A DNA stretch of 37,564 bases. Origin: a virus. Under the pieces are notes generated by a model. That model was not told the origin of the DNA. It did no database searches and saw nothing but the letters and a program-made list of their open reading frames with translations. The stretch lies in IMG/VR virus record IMGVR_UViG_3300036853_000089, positions 1 to 37,564 of that record. One strand, given 5' to 3'. Numbering within the stretch: the first letter of the stretch is position 1; each line of letters starts with the position of its first letter. Position numbers and translations under genes: made by a program. Positions 6,073-12,973 of this stretch are shown one piece after another.

Positions 6073-6269
6073 CTCTTTGCCCCCGTTGCCCTCACCCTCT
6101 GTCGTCGCACTACGCGGCGTACAGCAGCCCTCAGGGAGACGGGAAGTACGGCTACGGGATTGTCGGGAAGCACGGGTTCAGGTGCTGCGAGAGCGGGACC
6201 GGAGCGAATGCCTGTAGGTGCTGGCTGGACGAGTGGCCGAAGGAAGAGCCGCAAGGGGATCTGTGGTGA
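6069..6269 (+). CDS. Cys/His-rich mini-protein
   Basis: 66 residues. CPRCPHPLSSHY at the start, then FRCCESG and ACRCWLDEW give at least six Cys plus His, compatible with one or two zinc sites. The ATG overlaps the membrane mini-protein stop, and its TGA overlaps the methyltransferase GTG. No known family recognised. Confidence 0.6.
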   Translation: MTLCPRCPHPLSSHYAAYSSPQGDGKYGYGIVGKHGFRCCESGTGANACRCWLDEWPKEEPQGDLW

Positions 6270-7003
6270 AGCCGTACTACCAGGACGCGGCGGTGGCGAT
6301 CTACCACGGAAGCTGCGTCGATCTGCTGCCGCGCCTCGAGGCGGTGGACCACATCCTGACGGACCCGCCGTATTCCCGCGACCTGTATCTGTCGTTCCGG
6401 TCCAACAAGGGGGCCGGAAGCGGCAGCGCCTACCCAGCCAAGAGTCACCGAGAACTCGCCAATCAGGTAATCGGCGCGGTGGAGGATGTTTACGAGTCGG
6501 TCGCGCCGGCGTTCATGCGGTTGGCGCGGCGGTGGATCGTTGTATTCCACGACGCCGAGAGCGGCCACCTGTGGCGGGCACAGTTTGGCGACCTGTACGT
6601 CCGCGCCGGCGTCTGGGTCAAGGTGAACCCGGTACCGCAAATCAGCGGGGACAGGCCCGGGCAGGGATTTGAGTCAATCACCATCGCGCACGCCGCCGGC
6701 AGGAAGAGGTGGAACGGCGGCGGCCTCCCGGCGGTATGGCGTCATGCCTCAGCGAACGGGAATACGCCTGAGCGACCTGACCATCCCTGCCCGAAGCCGC
6801 TGCCGCTCATGGTCGAGCTGGTGTCCCTGTTCACCGACCCCGGCGAAACCATCCTCGACCCGTTCATGGGCTCCGGGACGACGCTGCGGGCCGCGAAGGA
6901 CTTGGGGCGCAAGGCCATCGGGATCGAGTGTGAGGAACGCTATTGCGAGATCGCCGCGAAGCGCATGGCTCAGGAAGTCCTACCGCTGGCGAGCCGAAGG
7001 TGA
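6266..7003 (+). CDS. Orphan DNA methyltransferase (adenine-N6 or cytosine-N4)
   Basis: 245 residues. The catalytic motif TDPPYS lies at about residues 32-37 and the SAM-binding motif DPFMGSGTT near residues 204-212, followed by GIECEERYCEIAAKR, the typical end of N6A/N4C methylases (DPPY motif first, beta-like order). It transfers a methyl group from SAM to a base exocyclic amine. No restriction enzyme is adjacent, so it is an orphan enzyme that may protect phage DNA from host restriction. Target site unknown. A second such gene lies at 35108. Confidence 0.9.
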   Translation: MKPYYQDAAVAIYHGSCVDLLPRLEAVDHILTDPPYSRDLYLSFRSNKGAGSGSAYPAKSHRELANQVIGAVEDVYESVAPAFMRLARRWIVVFHDAESGHLWRAQFGDLYVRAGVWVKVNPVPQISGDRPGQGFESITIAHAAGRKRWNGGGLPAVWRHASANGNTPERPDHPCPKPLPLMVELVSLFTDPGETILDPFMGSGTTLRAAKDLGRKAIGIECEERYCEIAAKRMAQEVLPLASRR

Positions 7004-7024
7004 CGGCTCAGGGGGAATTGTTCA

Positions 7025-7438
7025 ATGGCGATTAGGCGGGTGACGAGATATGTGAGCAGTCCTGTGTGGGATCTCTTGCTGCGTGACCAAGATGTTCCCG
7101 GTTTCTACAAGGAACCGCGCGGGTTCACTGACTACTATCCGGTGACAATCGAAATTGGCAAGGAGGAGCCCCAGGTGAAGACGAGGGAGCGGAGGGTGGA
7201 GGGGCACGCTTGGAGGAATTCACACTCAGGCGAAACGCTATTCATCGCCATGCCCGCGCCACCGTCAAGGCACAACTGTGCGAATGGCGAACCGTGCCTC
7301 CCTGCCGTCCTCATCGTGACCGAGCCGGTTCAGGAGCCGACGCTGGTCGAGGCGGCAGAACAATACCTTGAAGGCATGCTGACCAAAAGCGATCTGCGCG
7401 AAGCCCTAGCCCGCGAGAAGCAGAAGTCCACACGCTAG
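7025..7438 (+). CDS. Hypothetical protein
   Basis: 137 residues, ATG 7025 preceded by GGGGGAA. The N-terminal half has an aromatic strand-rich character (FYKEPRGFTDYYPVTIEI); the C-terminus is a charged helix (EAAEQYLEGMLTKSDLREAL). Two Cys lie close together near residues 85-91. I recognise no family. It lies between a DNA methyltransferase and the replication initiator, in the same direction. Confidence 0.6.
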   Translation: MAIRRVTRYVSSPVWDLLLRDQDVPGFYKEPRGFTDYYPVTIEIGKEEPQVKTRERRVEGHAWRNSHSGETLFIAMPAPPSRHNCANGEPCLPAVLIVTEPVQEPTLVEAAEQYLEGMLTKSDLREALAREKQKSTR

Positions 7439-7468
7439 CCGTTCACGTTCGACTCTCAGGGGGTGGGA

Positions 7469-8320
7469 GTGCCGAACAGGATCATTAAGGAGGTAGGGCT
7501 TACGTCGCGCAAGCTCGCCGCCGTCTCCGATTGGGGCGAACGCCTCTACTGGAGGATCTACCAAGCCGTGGACGACTTCGGCAGGTTCCACGGGGAACCA
7601 TCCCTCATCCGCGCCAGGTGCCTCCCCTTCATGCTCGACCGCTACTCCGAGGCTGACGTGAGAGCCGGCCGGGACGAGCTGGCCTCCATCGGCCTGCTGG
7701 TCCTCTACCGGGTCGGTGCGGATGACTTCATCGAGATCACCAAGTTCGACCAGCGTCGGCGCGCGGAAAAATCCAAATTCCCGTCCCCCGATGACGGCGT
7801 AGTGCTGTCACTTGACGGCAGGTTGCGGGCATCCGCGGCCGTAGTCGTAGGCGTAGTCGAAGACGTAGGCGAGATCGCTCTCGTAGTCGGGAAAACGGCG
7901 AGAGATAGCGAAACGTGCAGCACACCGAAAAGCCCCGAACCTGAGCCCGACCCACGGCCCGAGTCTCCCGCCGAGGAGCCCCGCTCCTTCGCCGCAGCTC
8001 CGCCCGTCGCTCCGCCTCAGGTTCTGCGACCACCGGAGCCCGACTGCCAGGACTGCTTCGGCCTGTTGCGCGTGCTGACCGAGGCGCTCGTGCAGTTCAC
8101 CGCCCCCGGCGAGCTGGTCCTGGGGTGGATCCACGGCCAGCACCGGAGGTTCGGTCTCGACCGGTGCTACCGGGCCGTGCGCTGGAAAGTCGAGACGGCG
8201 AGGGGGAAAGAGCGCATGTACCTGGCCCCACACGTGCTGTTCAAGCCGGCGAATTTCGAGATGACCATCAACGCCGTGGGGCACCAGGACACGCCCCGCC
8301 TGATTCACCCGAGGGTCTGA
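7469..8320 (+). CDS. Phage replication initiator (O/DnaD-like)
   Basis: 283 residues. The start at GTG 7469 gives the (M)PNRIIKE opening typical of this family and follows AGGGGG at 7459-7463; GTG 7463 is an alternative. Residues about 10-100 are a winged-helix DNA-binding region (LYWRIYQAVDDFGRFHG, ELASIGLLVLY). A low-complexity linker follows (about 115-195), then a C-terminal domain. By analogy with lambda O and related initiators it should bind an origin and recruit host replication factors. The linker DNA carries five iteron-like repeats, suggesting an origin inside the gene. No helicase loader was identified. Confidence 0.75.
   Translation: MPNRIIKEVGLTSRKLAAVSDWGERLYWRIYQAVDDFGRFHGEPSLIRARCLPFMLDRYSEADVRAGRDELASIGLLVLYRVGADDFIEITKFDQRRRAEKSKFPSPDDGVVLSLDGRLRASAAVVVGVVEDVGEIALVVGKTARDSETCSTPKSPEPEPDPRPESPAEEPRSFAAAPPVAPPQVLRPPEPDCQDCFGLLRVLTEALVQFTAPGELVLGWIHGQHRRFGLDRCYRAVRWKVETARGKERMYLAPHVLFKPANFEMTINAVGHQDTPRLIHPRV
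7840..7889 (+). repeat. ori: Iteron-like repeats, candidate replication origin
   Basis: The octamer CGTAG(T/G)CG occurs at 7840, 7846, 7852, 7864 and 7882, always at intervals that are multiples of six bases, followed by an A-rich segment at 7891-7914. All copies lie within the linker of the replication initiator gene, as lambda ori lies within gene O. I propose these as initiator-binding iterons. Low-complexity coding for Val/Gly residues is the alternative explanation. Confidence 0.5.
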
Positions 8321-8814
8321 TGCAGATTCCGACCGAAGGCGAAGCGCGGGTGCTGTTCCGTGACTGCCCGCCGGAGAAGAAAGCCGAGCGCCTCGAGGCC
8401 GCGCGCCTGCTGTGGGGCGACGGCTGGGAGCAGCTCAGCGAGCGCGAGCAGGAGATCGCCGCCCGGACGATGCACACGGTGGTCGAGGTGGAACGCCTGC
8501 CGCGGTACTCGTGTCACCTGTGCCTGGCGCGGGAGGGAGATCCGGGGGGCGGATACGTCGGCAATCAGGCACGTCCCGGCGAGGTCGCGGCCGGGGTGTG
8601 GTTCTGCACCTGCAGGGCGGGCGTGCAGGCCGAGGCGGGGTACTGGTATCCCCGGGTGTTCAAGCGCGTCGGGAGGGGCAAGGACGTGCGCGTGGAGGTG
8701 ATTCCGGAGGGGCAGCAGAAGTTCAACGCCTATCTCCGGGAGCGGCGGAACGGGGTGGAGGTCCGCGAGGCGGTCAACCAGTTGGCGGGGCAGAAAGAGC
8801 AGGAGGGCGAATGA
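8320..8814 (+). CDS. Hypothetical protein following the initiator, Cys pairs
   Basis: 164 residues, ATG overlapping the initiator stop (TGATG). The N-terminal 50 residues are helical and charged. CHLC (about 67-70) and CTC (about 92-94) form a possible zinc site, and the C-terminus is basic. Lying immediately after an O-like initiator it occupies the place of a helicase-loader gene, but I see no Walker motif, so that role is not supported. Unknown function. Confidence 0.6.
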   Translation: MQIPTEGEARVLFRDCPPEKKAERLEAARLLWGDGWEQLSEREQEIAARTMHTVVEVERLPRYSCHLCLAREGDPGGGYVGNQARPGEVAAGVWFCTCRAGVQAEAGYWYPRVFKRVGRGKDVRVEVIPEGQQKFNAYLRERRNGVEVREAVNQLAGQKEQEGE

Positions 8815-9029
8815 AGCCTGTGGAGATTCCGGAGGCTTTGACTGTCATCCTCCGCGACATGGGAGCGTGCGGATACGAGTCGAAGTACACGCTTGCCGAC
8901 CTGCGCCGGGAGATCGCCAAGGCGATCTTGCTGGCGAGGGCGGAAGTTCACCGCGTCTACGGAGCCCACCATCGTGCGGATGACCTGCGAAGGCAAGCCG
9001 CCGCTCTGGGCGAGGAGGGGGAGGCATGA
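8811..9029 (+). CDS. Small helical protein
   Basis: 72 residues, ATGA overlap with the previous gene. It is mostly helical with an Arg/Ala-rich C-terminus (ADLRREIAKAILLARAEV). Its stop overlaps the next ATG. No recognised family. Possibly a small regulator or adaptor of the replication region. Confidence 0.55.
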   Translation: MKPVEIPEALTVILRDMGACGYESKYTLADLRREIAKAILLARAEVHRVYGAHHRADDLRRQAAALGEEGEA

Positions 9030-9196
9030 GGGGGACGATCGGACGCGGCCTGTTCGGGCTGTTCCTGCTCGGATTTGCAACGCTTGGGCATTATCTCGAA
9101 GGGCCTAATTGCTACTCGTTGTTTTACTCCGTCTGTGGCGGCTTGGTGATGGCCACCGTATGGATGGATTTGGCCGATCGGCGGAGGAGCCGATGA
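9026..9196 (+). CDS. Two-segment membrane mini-protein
   Basis: 56 residues, preceded by GAGGGGGAGG. Two hydrophobic segments, about residues 5-22 (IGRGLFGLFLLGFATLG) and 30-47 (YSLFYSVCGGLVMATVW), with a basic C-terminus DRRRSR suggest a hairpin membrane protein with a cytoplasmic tail. Both ends overlap neighbours by ATGA. Function unknown. Confidence 0.55.
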   Translation: MRGTIGRGLFGLFLLGFATLGHYLEGPNCYSLFYSVCGGLVMATVWMDLADRRRSR

Positions 9197-9390
9197 CCGA
9201 AAAGCGCCCGAGGAGGAAGCGGAAGGCGAGGGAGGCGTGGGTAGCATTTCATGCTGGCACCGGAGCGGTTTGTACTGCGGAAAGCACAGCGCATGGGGCA
9301 TGGGTCCGCGTCAAGACATTCCATAATGTACCTGTGGACATTGTGCTTGTCCGCGAAGTCCTCCCGAAGAAGGTGAAACGTGGCAAGTGA
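9193..9390 (+). CDS. Small basic protein
   Basis: 65 residues beginning with a very basic segment (KRPRRKRKAREAW) followed by a compact strand-rich part and a basic tail KKVKRGK. Such charge suggests nucleic-acid contact. It overlaps the upstream gene by 4 bases and the downstream GTG by 11. No family recognised. Confidence 0.55.
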   Translation: MTEKRPRRKRKAREAWVAFHAGTGAVCTAESTAHGAWVRVKTFHNVPVDIVLVREVLPKKVKRGK

Positions 9391-9499
9391 TAAGCGGGCG
9401 ACGTGTCCGACGTGCAAGGGAACGGGATTCATTCGCGGCCCCGGCTTTGGTTATTACCCGGGGACGCCGTGTGACCATGACGAGGAGACGAATGCCTGA
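9380..9499 (+). CDS. 39-residue zinc-knuckle mini-protein
   Basis: GTG 9380 to TGA 9499. CPTCKGTGF is a DnaJ-like CxxCxGxG half site, and a further Cys and His follow (TPCDHDEE), enough to hold one zinc. Its C-terminal codons overlap the next ATG at 9492. Very similar half sites recur in other mini-proteins of this operon. Confidence 0.5.
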   Translation: MASDKRATCPTCKGTGFIRGPGFGYYPGTPCDHDEETNA

Positions 9500-9881
9500 C
9501 AAGAGCCTCGAGACGCCGCCGACGGGATGGTGGCAATGGTGCCACCCGGACGGCTTCCCCTGCGTCGCAGAGCGGATGTTGGGGGACGGCCCGCCAAAAC
9601 TCGCGCCCGCGTCCTGTCCCGATTCCGAGGGGCGTTGGGTCCGTGTGGCTCCTGTCAAGCCGATGACCTCCTCCCCGCCCAGCCCCCTCGACCGAGCGCA
9701 TGAGGCGATTGACGATGCTGTCTACGAAGGTCATTCGGATGGGGTGTCGGGGACCAGCCACCGTCACAACGCTGCCAAGGAAGCTCACGCAGCACTAGAG
9801 GAGGCGGTGAATGATGCCGTCATCGGAGCCGTGAATGAATGTCCCGCATGTGGCCGTCTCGACGAGAAAGGAGCCCCGTGA
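9492..9881 (+). CDS. Small protein with AHEAID/EAHAALEEAV repeat motif, paralog A
   Basis: 129 residues. The N-terminal half is Trp/Pro-rich (TGWWQWCHPDGFPC). The C-terminal half carries DRAHEAIDDAV and KEAHAALEEAVNDAV helices and ends with CPACGRLDEKGAP. The same helical motif recurs in the next gene, with similar DNA, showing a recent duplication. Function unknown. Confidence 0.6.
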   Translation: MPDKSLETPPTGWWQWCHPDGFPCVAERMLGDGPPKLAPASCPDSEGRWVRVAPVKPMTSSPPSPLDRAHEAIDDAVYEGHSDGVSGTSHRHNAAKEAHAALEEAVNDAVIGAVNECPACGRLDEKGAP

Positions 9882-10078
9882 ACGCACTTACCAAGGCGCA
9901 TGAGGCGATTGATCGGCTCGCGGCAGGCGAGAAGTGTATTCACACGCAGGGAGACCCGGAGCGCATTTCGTGGTGCGGGGCCTGTGAGGATGCGGCGATC
10001 AAGGAAGCCCACGCCGCGCTGGAGGAGGCGGTCAAGGAGGCCAAGCATGAAGGCGCAAGTAACCCGTACTGTGGATGA
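9878..10078 (+). CDS. Small protein, paralog B with shortened C-terminus
   Basis: 66 residues from GTG 9878, preceded by AAAGGAG. AHEAIDRLAAGEKC, CGACED and KEAHAALEEAVKEAK match paralog A. Aligned with A, a deletion of about 8 bases after the CG codons near 10074 shifts the frame and gives an early stop. The old ending (VDEKGSPDAS) survives in another frame at about 10074-10103. Probably still expressed but truncated. Confidence 0.6.
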   Translation: MNALTKAHEAIDRLAAGEKCIHTQGDPERISWCGACEDAAIKEAHAALEEAVKEAKHEGASNPYCG

Positions 10079-10092
10079 GAAAGGATCCCCCG

Positions 10093-10335
10093 ATGCCTCC
10101 TGAGTCCAAGTCGGGGATGCTGCTGACGGAGGAGGAGATTTTCAAGGCCCTCGGTTGGGCTGGCCCAAGGTCAACAGCCATGGCTGAGGTTGCCGTCGAG
10201 GACGCCCGTCGCATCGAGGCGGCGGTGCTGAGGAAGTGGGCGCGCAATTTCTGCCAGCAGATTAGCGGCGACCATGCGATGGAGCGTGAGATGTTGGAAG
10301 CCGCCGCCGAGGCGGAGGCGCAGGCGAATGACTGA
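10093..10335 (+). CDS. Small Ala/Glu-rich helical protein
   Basis: 80 residues from ATG 10093, chosen because AAAGGA lies 8 bases upstream exactly where the paralogous junction at 9870-9880 has its ribosome site. ATG 10075 (86 residues, ATGA overlap) is the alternative. LTEEEIFKALGW could be a helix-turn-helix-like opening; the rest is a charged helix (EREMLEAAAEAEAQ). Unknown function. Its end contains the first copy of an 11-bp repeat that flanks the following HNH gene. Confidence 0.55.
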   Translation: MPPESKSGMLLTEEEIFKALGWAGPRSTAMAEVAVEDARRIEAAVLRKWARNFCQQISGDHAMEREMLEAAAEAEAQAND

Positions 10336-10337
10336 CC
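10327..10337 (+). repeat. 11-bp direct repeat, left flank of HNH gene
   Basis: AATGACTGACC at 10327-10337 recurs at 10772-10782, at the start codon of the gene after the HNH gene. The two copies frame a 445-base segment that is almost exactly the HNH gene, so it looks like an insertion footprint. Confidence 0.5.
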
Positions 10338-10780
10338 ACCCGCTGTTGCACGAAGTGTTTGCCAAGTTCGTTGTCGTCTCCCCCGATGGCTGCTGGATTT
10401 GGGGAGGCGCACGGGCTGGACGCAGCAGCGAGTATGGAGTGATCCACTTGCAAGGGAAAAACGTCAGGGCACATCGGGTGGCCTACGAAATGCTGCGTGG
10501 GCCAATTCCCGAGGGCCTCCAACTCGACCACTTGTGCCGCATCACCCTGTGCGTGAATCCGGCGCACCTTGAGCCGGTGACGTGCAGGACGAACCTCTAC
10601 CGCGGCACCAACCAAGTAGCGGCGAAGATGCGGCAGACGGAGTGCTTCCGGGGGCACTCGCTGGCGCTTGCTAAGGTGCGCGGCGGGAAACGCTACTGCC
10701 AGGAGTGCGTGAAGGTCTACAACAAATCCCGGTACCAGCCCGGCGGCGACAGATATCGCCCGAAGGAGTCCAATGACTGA
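10328..10780 (+). CDS. HNH endonuclease with C-terminal zinc tail, copy 4
   Basis: 150 residues. CWIWGGARAGRSSEYGV, AHRVAYEMLRGPIPEG, HNH core LDHLCRITLCVNPAHL, then CFRGHSLA and CQECVKVYNKSRY. It is close to copy 3 (same PEGLQ, DHLCRI and CVNP strings). The gene begins within the last codons of the previous gene and ends within the start of the next, with the same 11 bases at both junctions; this suggests precise homing into an ATGA junction. Confidence 0.88.
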   Translation: MTDHPLLHEVFAKFVVVSPDGCWIWGGARAGRSSEYGVIHLQGKNVRAHRVAYEMLRGPIPEGLQLDHLCRITLCVNPAHLEPVTCRTNLYRGTNQVAAKMRQTECFRGHSLALAKVRGGKRYCQECVKVYNKSRYQPGGDRYRPKESND

Positions 10781-10782
10781 CC
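10772..10782 (+). repeat. 11-bp direct repeat, right flank of HNH gene
   Basis: Second copy of AATGACTGACC. It includes the start codon of the downstream gene at 10773. Removing one copy with the segment between would leave the upstream and downstream genes overlapping by ATGA, like the rest of the operon. Confidence 0.5.
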
Positions 10783-11084
10783 CCACCGCCCTGCTGGAAG
10801 CGGCGAAGCGGGAGGCGCACGCAGCCATCGAGCAACTCGCGTTCCCGTATAGCCTGGACTCAAGGCATCCGACGCAACTGCGCGATGACACCAAGGCCGC
10901 GCTCGACCGCGCCCTGCGGATCGCGGAGAGGGTCGGGGAGATCAAGCGCATCGAGGCGCTATTCACACGGCGCGATGAAGCGCTATGGGATAGTAAATGC
11001 GATTCCGACACGGCGCGAGATGCTGCCTTTGGGTGGGCCTATGCGGAACGCGACCGCCTCTTGGCGGAATTGGAGGGGATGTAA
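10773..11084 (+). CDS. Helical protein, distant relative of the AHEAID paralogs
   Basis: 103 residues. KREAHAAIEQLAF near the N-terminus recalls the AHEAID/EAHAALEEA motif of the genes at 9492 and 9878. The remainder is predicted helical with heptad-like spacing (AALDRALRIAERVGEIKRI) and a second helix ending AERDRLLAELEG. Coiled-coil character but no family. It follows an HNH insertion and probably once abutted the gene ending at 10335. Confidence 0.6.
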   Translation: MTDPTALLEAAKREAHAAIEQLAFPYSLDSRHPTQLRDDTKAALDRALRIAERVGEIKRIEALFTRRDEALWDSKCDSDTARDAAFGWAYAERDRLLAELEGM

Positions 11085-11405
11085 ATGTGCGTCGGCGACA
11101 AGGAATATACGGCCACATTGAGCAACGGGAAGCCTGAGAATCCCCCCGCGCCAGGGGACGAGCGGCGGGAGCGGACAAGCCGCATTCAGGCTATCGGCGC
11201 GGCACACACCGCTGTTCATTCTGCGATGTGCGATACCTATGGTGGCAGGAAAGCCCCGCGCTTCAAGTGTGACAATCTGGCGCACCTTTCGTCCCTTGCC
11301 GCCTTGGACAAGACCGTCAAGGAGCTGGTATCGCTTCTAGACTCCGTGTGCGAGCAGCGGGACGAGCTCAAGATGCAGATTGCCAAATTGCAAGGCGGAG
11401 GCTAG
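11085..11405 (+). CDS. Helical/coiled-coil protein of unknown function
   Basis: 106 residues, ATG directly after the previous stop TAA. The N-terminus is polar, the middle contains AHTAVHSAMCDTYGG with possible metal-binding His/Cys, and residues about 70-103 form a leucine-rich coiled coil (VKELVSLLDSVCEQRDELK). Similar coiled coils appear in the next non-HNH gene. Function unknown. Confidence 0.6.
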   Translation: MCVGDKEYTATLSNGKPENPPAPGDERRERTSRIQAIGAAHTAVHSAMCDTYGGRKAPRFKCDNLAHLSSLAALDKTVKELVSLLDSVCEQRDELKMQIAKLQGGG

Positions 11406-11846
11406 GTGCAGACCATTCTCGTGACGAATGCTGGTTGCTGGCAGCGAATCAGAGGCATCGACGCCAAGGGATATGCGCGCATCACGGCAGAGGGGAAATC
11501 CCACAGGGCGCACCGCTATTTCTACGAAGCGTTCAACGGGCCAATTCCCGCTGGCCTCACTATCGACCATCTTTGCCGGAATCGCGCCTGTGTAAACCCG
11601 GCCCACCTGGAGGCCGTCACCAATCGAGAAAATCTTCTGCGTGGCGTGGGGACTTCGGCCACGAATGCCAGGAAGGATGTTTGCGCCCGCGGTCATGCTC
11701 CTGCATGGAAGAGCCGAACCGGCAAGCGCAGGGGGCGCCGCTGTCAGACATGCGAACGCGAAGACTGGAGAAATTGGGTCGCTCGTGGCAATAACCCGAA
11801 TGCGGCGAGAGCAAGAAGGAATGCCGCCAAGCAGGGCACTGTATGA
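11406..11846 (+). CDS. HNH endonuclease with C-terminal zinc tail, copy 5
   Basis: 146 residues from GTG 11406, right after the previous stop. GCWQRIRGIDAKGYARI, AHRYFYEAFNGPIPAG, core IDHLCRNRACVNPAHL, NRENLLRG, then CARGHAPAW and CQTCERED, followed by a basic Arg/Asn/Ala tail. All expected HNH_3 features are present, so it looks functional. Its stop overlaps the next ATG. Confidence 0.88.
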   Translation: MQTILVTNAGCWQRIRGIDAKGYARITAEGKSHRAHRYFYEAFNGPIPAGLTIDHLCRNRACVNPAHLEAVTNRENLLRGVGTSATNARKDVCARGHAPAWKSRTGKRRGRRCQTCEREDWRNWVARGNNPNAARARRNAAKQGTV

Positions 11847-12097
11847 GCGCGGAAGACCGCATCAAGGCGCTGGAGCAAGAGCGCGACTCCCTGAAAGAGC
11901 AACTCGACGCCGCGCAGGATGTGAAATCGTCCCTGCGCCGCAATGTTGAGGCGCTCGCGGAAGATGTGAAGGTGCTGAAAGAGCAACTCGCGGGGGCGCA
12001 TGCCATCAACTGCACCTGCAAGCACGAGCCCAGCAAGTCCGCATTTCGCTGTGACGCGTTGGCCGACCCCCGCTGCGCCGAGATGCGCCGTGGCTAA
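11843..12097 (+). CDS. Coiled-coil protein with Cys cluster
   Basis: 84 residues. Residues about 3-52 are a coiled coil with repeated KALEQERDSLKEQL and VKVLKEQL heptads. The end has CTCKHEP, FRCD and PRCAEM, a possible zinc site. It overlaps the following GTG by 8 bases. Unknown function; dimerisation is likely from the coiled coil. Confidence 0.6.
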   Translation: MSAEDRIKALEQERDSLKEQLDAAQDVKSSLRRNVEALAEDVKVLKEQLAGAHAINCTCKHEPSKSAFRCDALADPRCAEMRRG

Positions 12098-12419
12098 GAC
12101 GAGCCCGACGCAGCGCACCTTGGCTCTCCTGAAGTCCGAAGGCTGGGCCGTCGGTAAGGTCGAGCAGACCATCCCGAAGACGTTCATCAAGCGCGACCTG
12201 TTCGGCTTCCTCGACCTCATAGCCATCAAGCCCGGAGAGCCAGTGCTGGGCGTCCAGGTCACATCAGGGTCCAACGTCTCGGCGAGGGTGCAGAAGATCA
12301 ACGAACTGGAAGCATCAGCCATCTGGCGCGAGGTCGCACGGCTCGAGGTCCATGGGTGGCGCAAGGTGGTGGCGAGGGGGCAGAGGAAGACGTGGGAGTG
12401 TCGGAGGGTGAGGCTCTAA
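12090..12419 (+). CDS. PD-(D/E)XK-like nuclease superfamily protein
   Basis: 109 residues from GTG 12090. Residues about 11-75 show the fold pattern of small PD-(D/E)XK nucleases: Glu25 on a first helix/strand, RDLFGFLDLIAI with Asp36 and Asp42, and a following strand VLGVQVTSGS in which Gln56 and Thr58 stand where E-x-K is usual; a VSARVQKI helix follows. Similar Q-x-T/S phage proteins are thought to be Holliday-junction or VSR-like enzymes. The Gln variant may be active or inactive. Placed after the zinc/coiled-coil genes and before the methyltransferase. Confidence 0.55.
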   Translation: MAKTSPTQRTLALLKSEGWAVGKVEQTIPKTFIKRDLFGFLDLIAIKPGEPVLGVQVTSGSNVSARVQKINELEASAIWREVARLEVHGWRKVVARGQRKTWECRRVRL

Positions 12420-12973
12420 TGCTGAATCTCGAATCGCTGTGCAATCAGCTCTCTGCGGACCCGCTGCGCGACACGGACGCGCATCCGCTGGTGCTCTACA
12501 GCCTCGCGCGGTTCCTGCCGGCGCTCCGGGCTGTCGAGATCGGCGTCGACGACGGCTCGACGACTCGGCCCCTGCTGCTCGGCGTCGCTTCCGTCGACGG
12601 TCACCTGTGGAGCGTGGACCCGGCGCCGTGTGAGGCGACGAAGGCGCACATCGCTGAGTCGGGATACGCCGACCGCTGGACGTTCGAGAACGTCAAGTCG
12701 GCCGAGTTCGCCGCGCGCGCCCCGCAACCGCTCGACCTGGTCTTCATCGACGGCGACCACAGCTTCGCAGGCGTGGCGCGGGACTGGCTCGACTACGAGC
12801 CGCTCGTGCGTCCCGATGGTCTCATCGTGTTCCACGACGCGCTGAACAAGAAAGAGTTCCCGGGGATCTCGGCGCTCATCGATGAGCACATTCGCCCCTT
12901 CTGGGAGCGTTGGGAGTGCGTCACGCTGCCGTGGGGCTGGGGGTTGACGATCGTGCGGAAGGTCAAAATCTGA
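12419..12973 (+). CDS. Class I SAM-dependent methyltransferase (CmcI/Methyltransf_24-like)
   Basis: 184 residues, TAATG junction with the nuclease gene. SAM-binding motif VEIGVDDGSTT at about 39-49, acidic strand end SVDPAP (65-70), and LVFIDGDHSFAGVARDW at about 107-123, characteristic of the Methyltransf_24/CmcI group that methylates sugars or small molecules. It ends with the GLIVFHDA and WGWGLTIVRK strands. It opens a coupled cassette with a Pro/Cys mini-protein, a radical SAM enzyme and a glycosyltransferase, so glycan or peptide tailoring is a reasonable inference. Substrate unknown. Confidence 0.82.
   Translation: MLNLESLCNQLSADPLRDTDAHPLVLYSLARFLPALRAVEIGVDDGSTTRPLLLGVASVDGHLWSVDPAPCEATKAHIAESGYADRWTFENVKSAEFAARAPQPLDLVFIDGDHSFAGVARDWLDYEPLVRPDGLIVFHDALNKKEFPGISALIDEHIRPFWERWECVTLPWGWGLTIVRKVKI

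Noticed and set aside
10047-10103. 18-residue peptide with a GGAGG upstream
   Set aside because: It is the remnant of the paralogous C-terminus left after a small deletion, not an independent gene.
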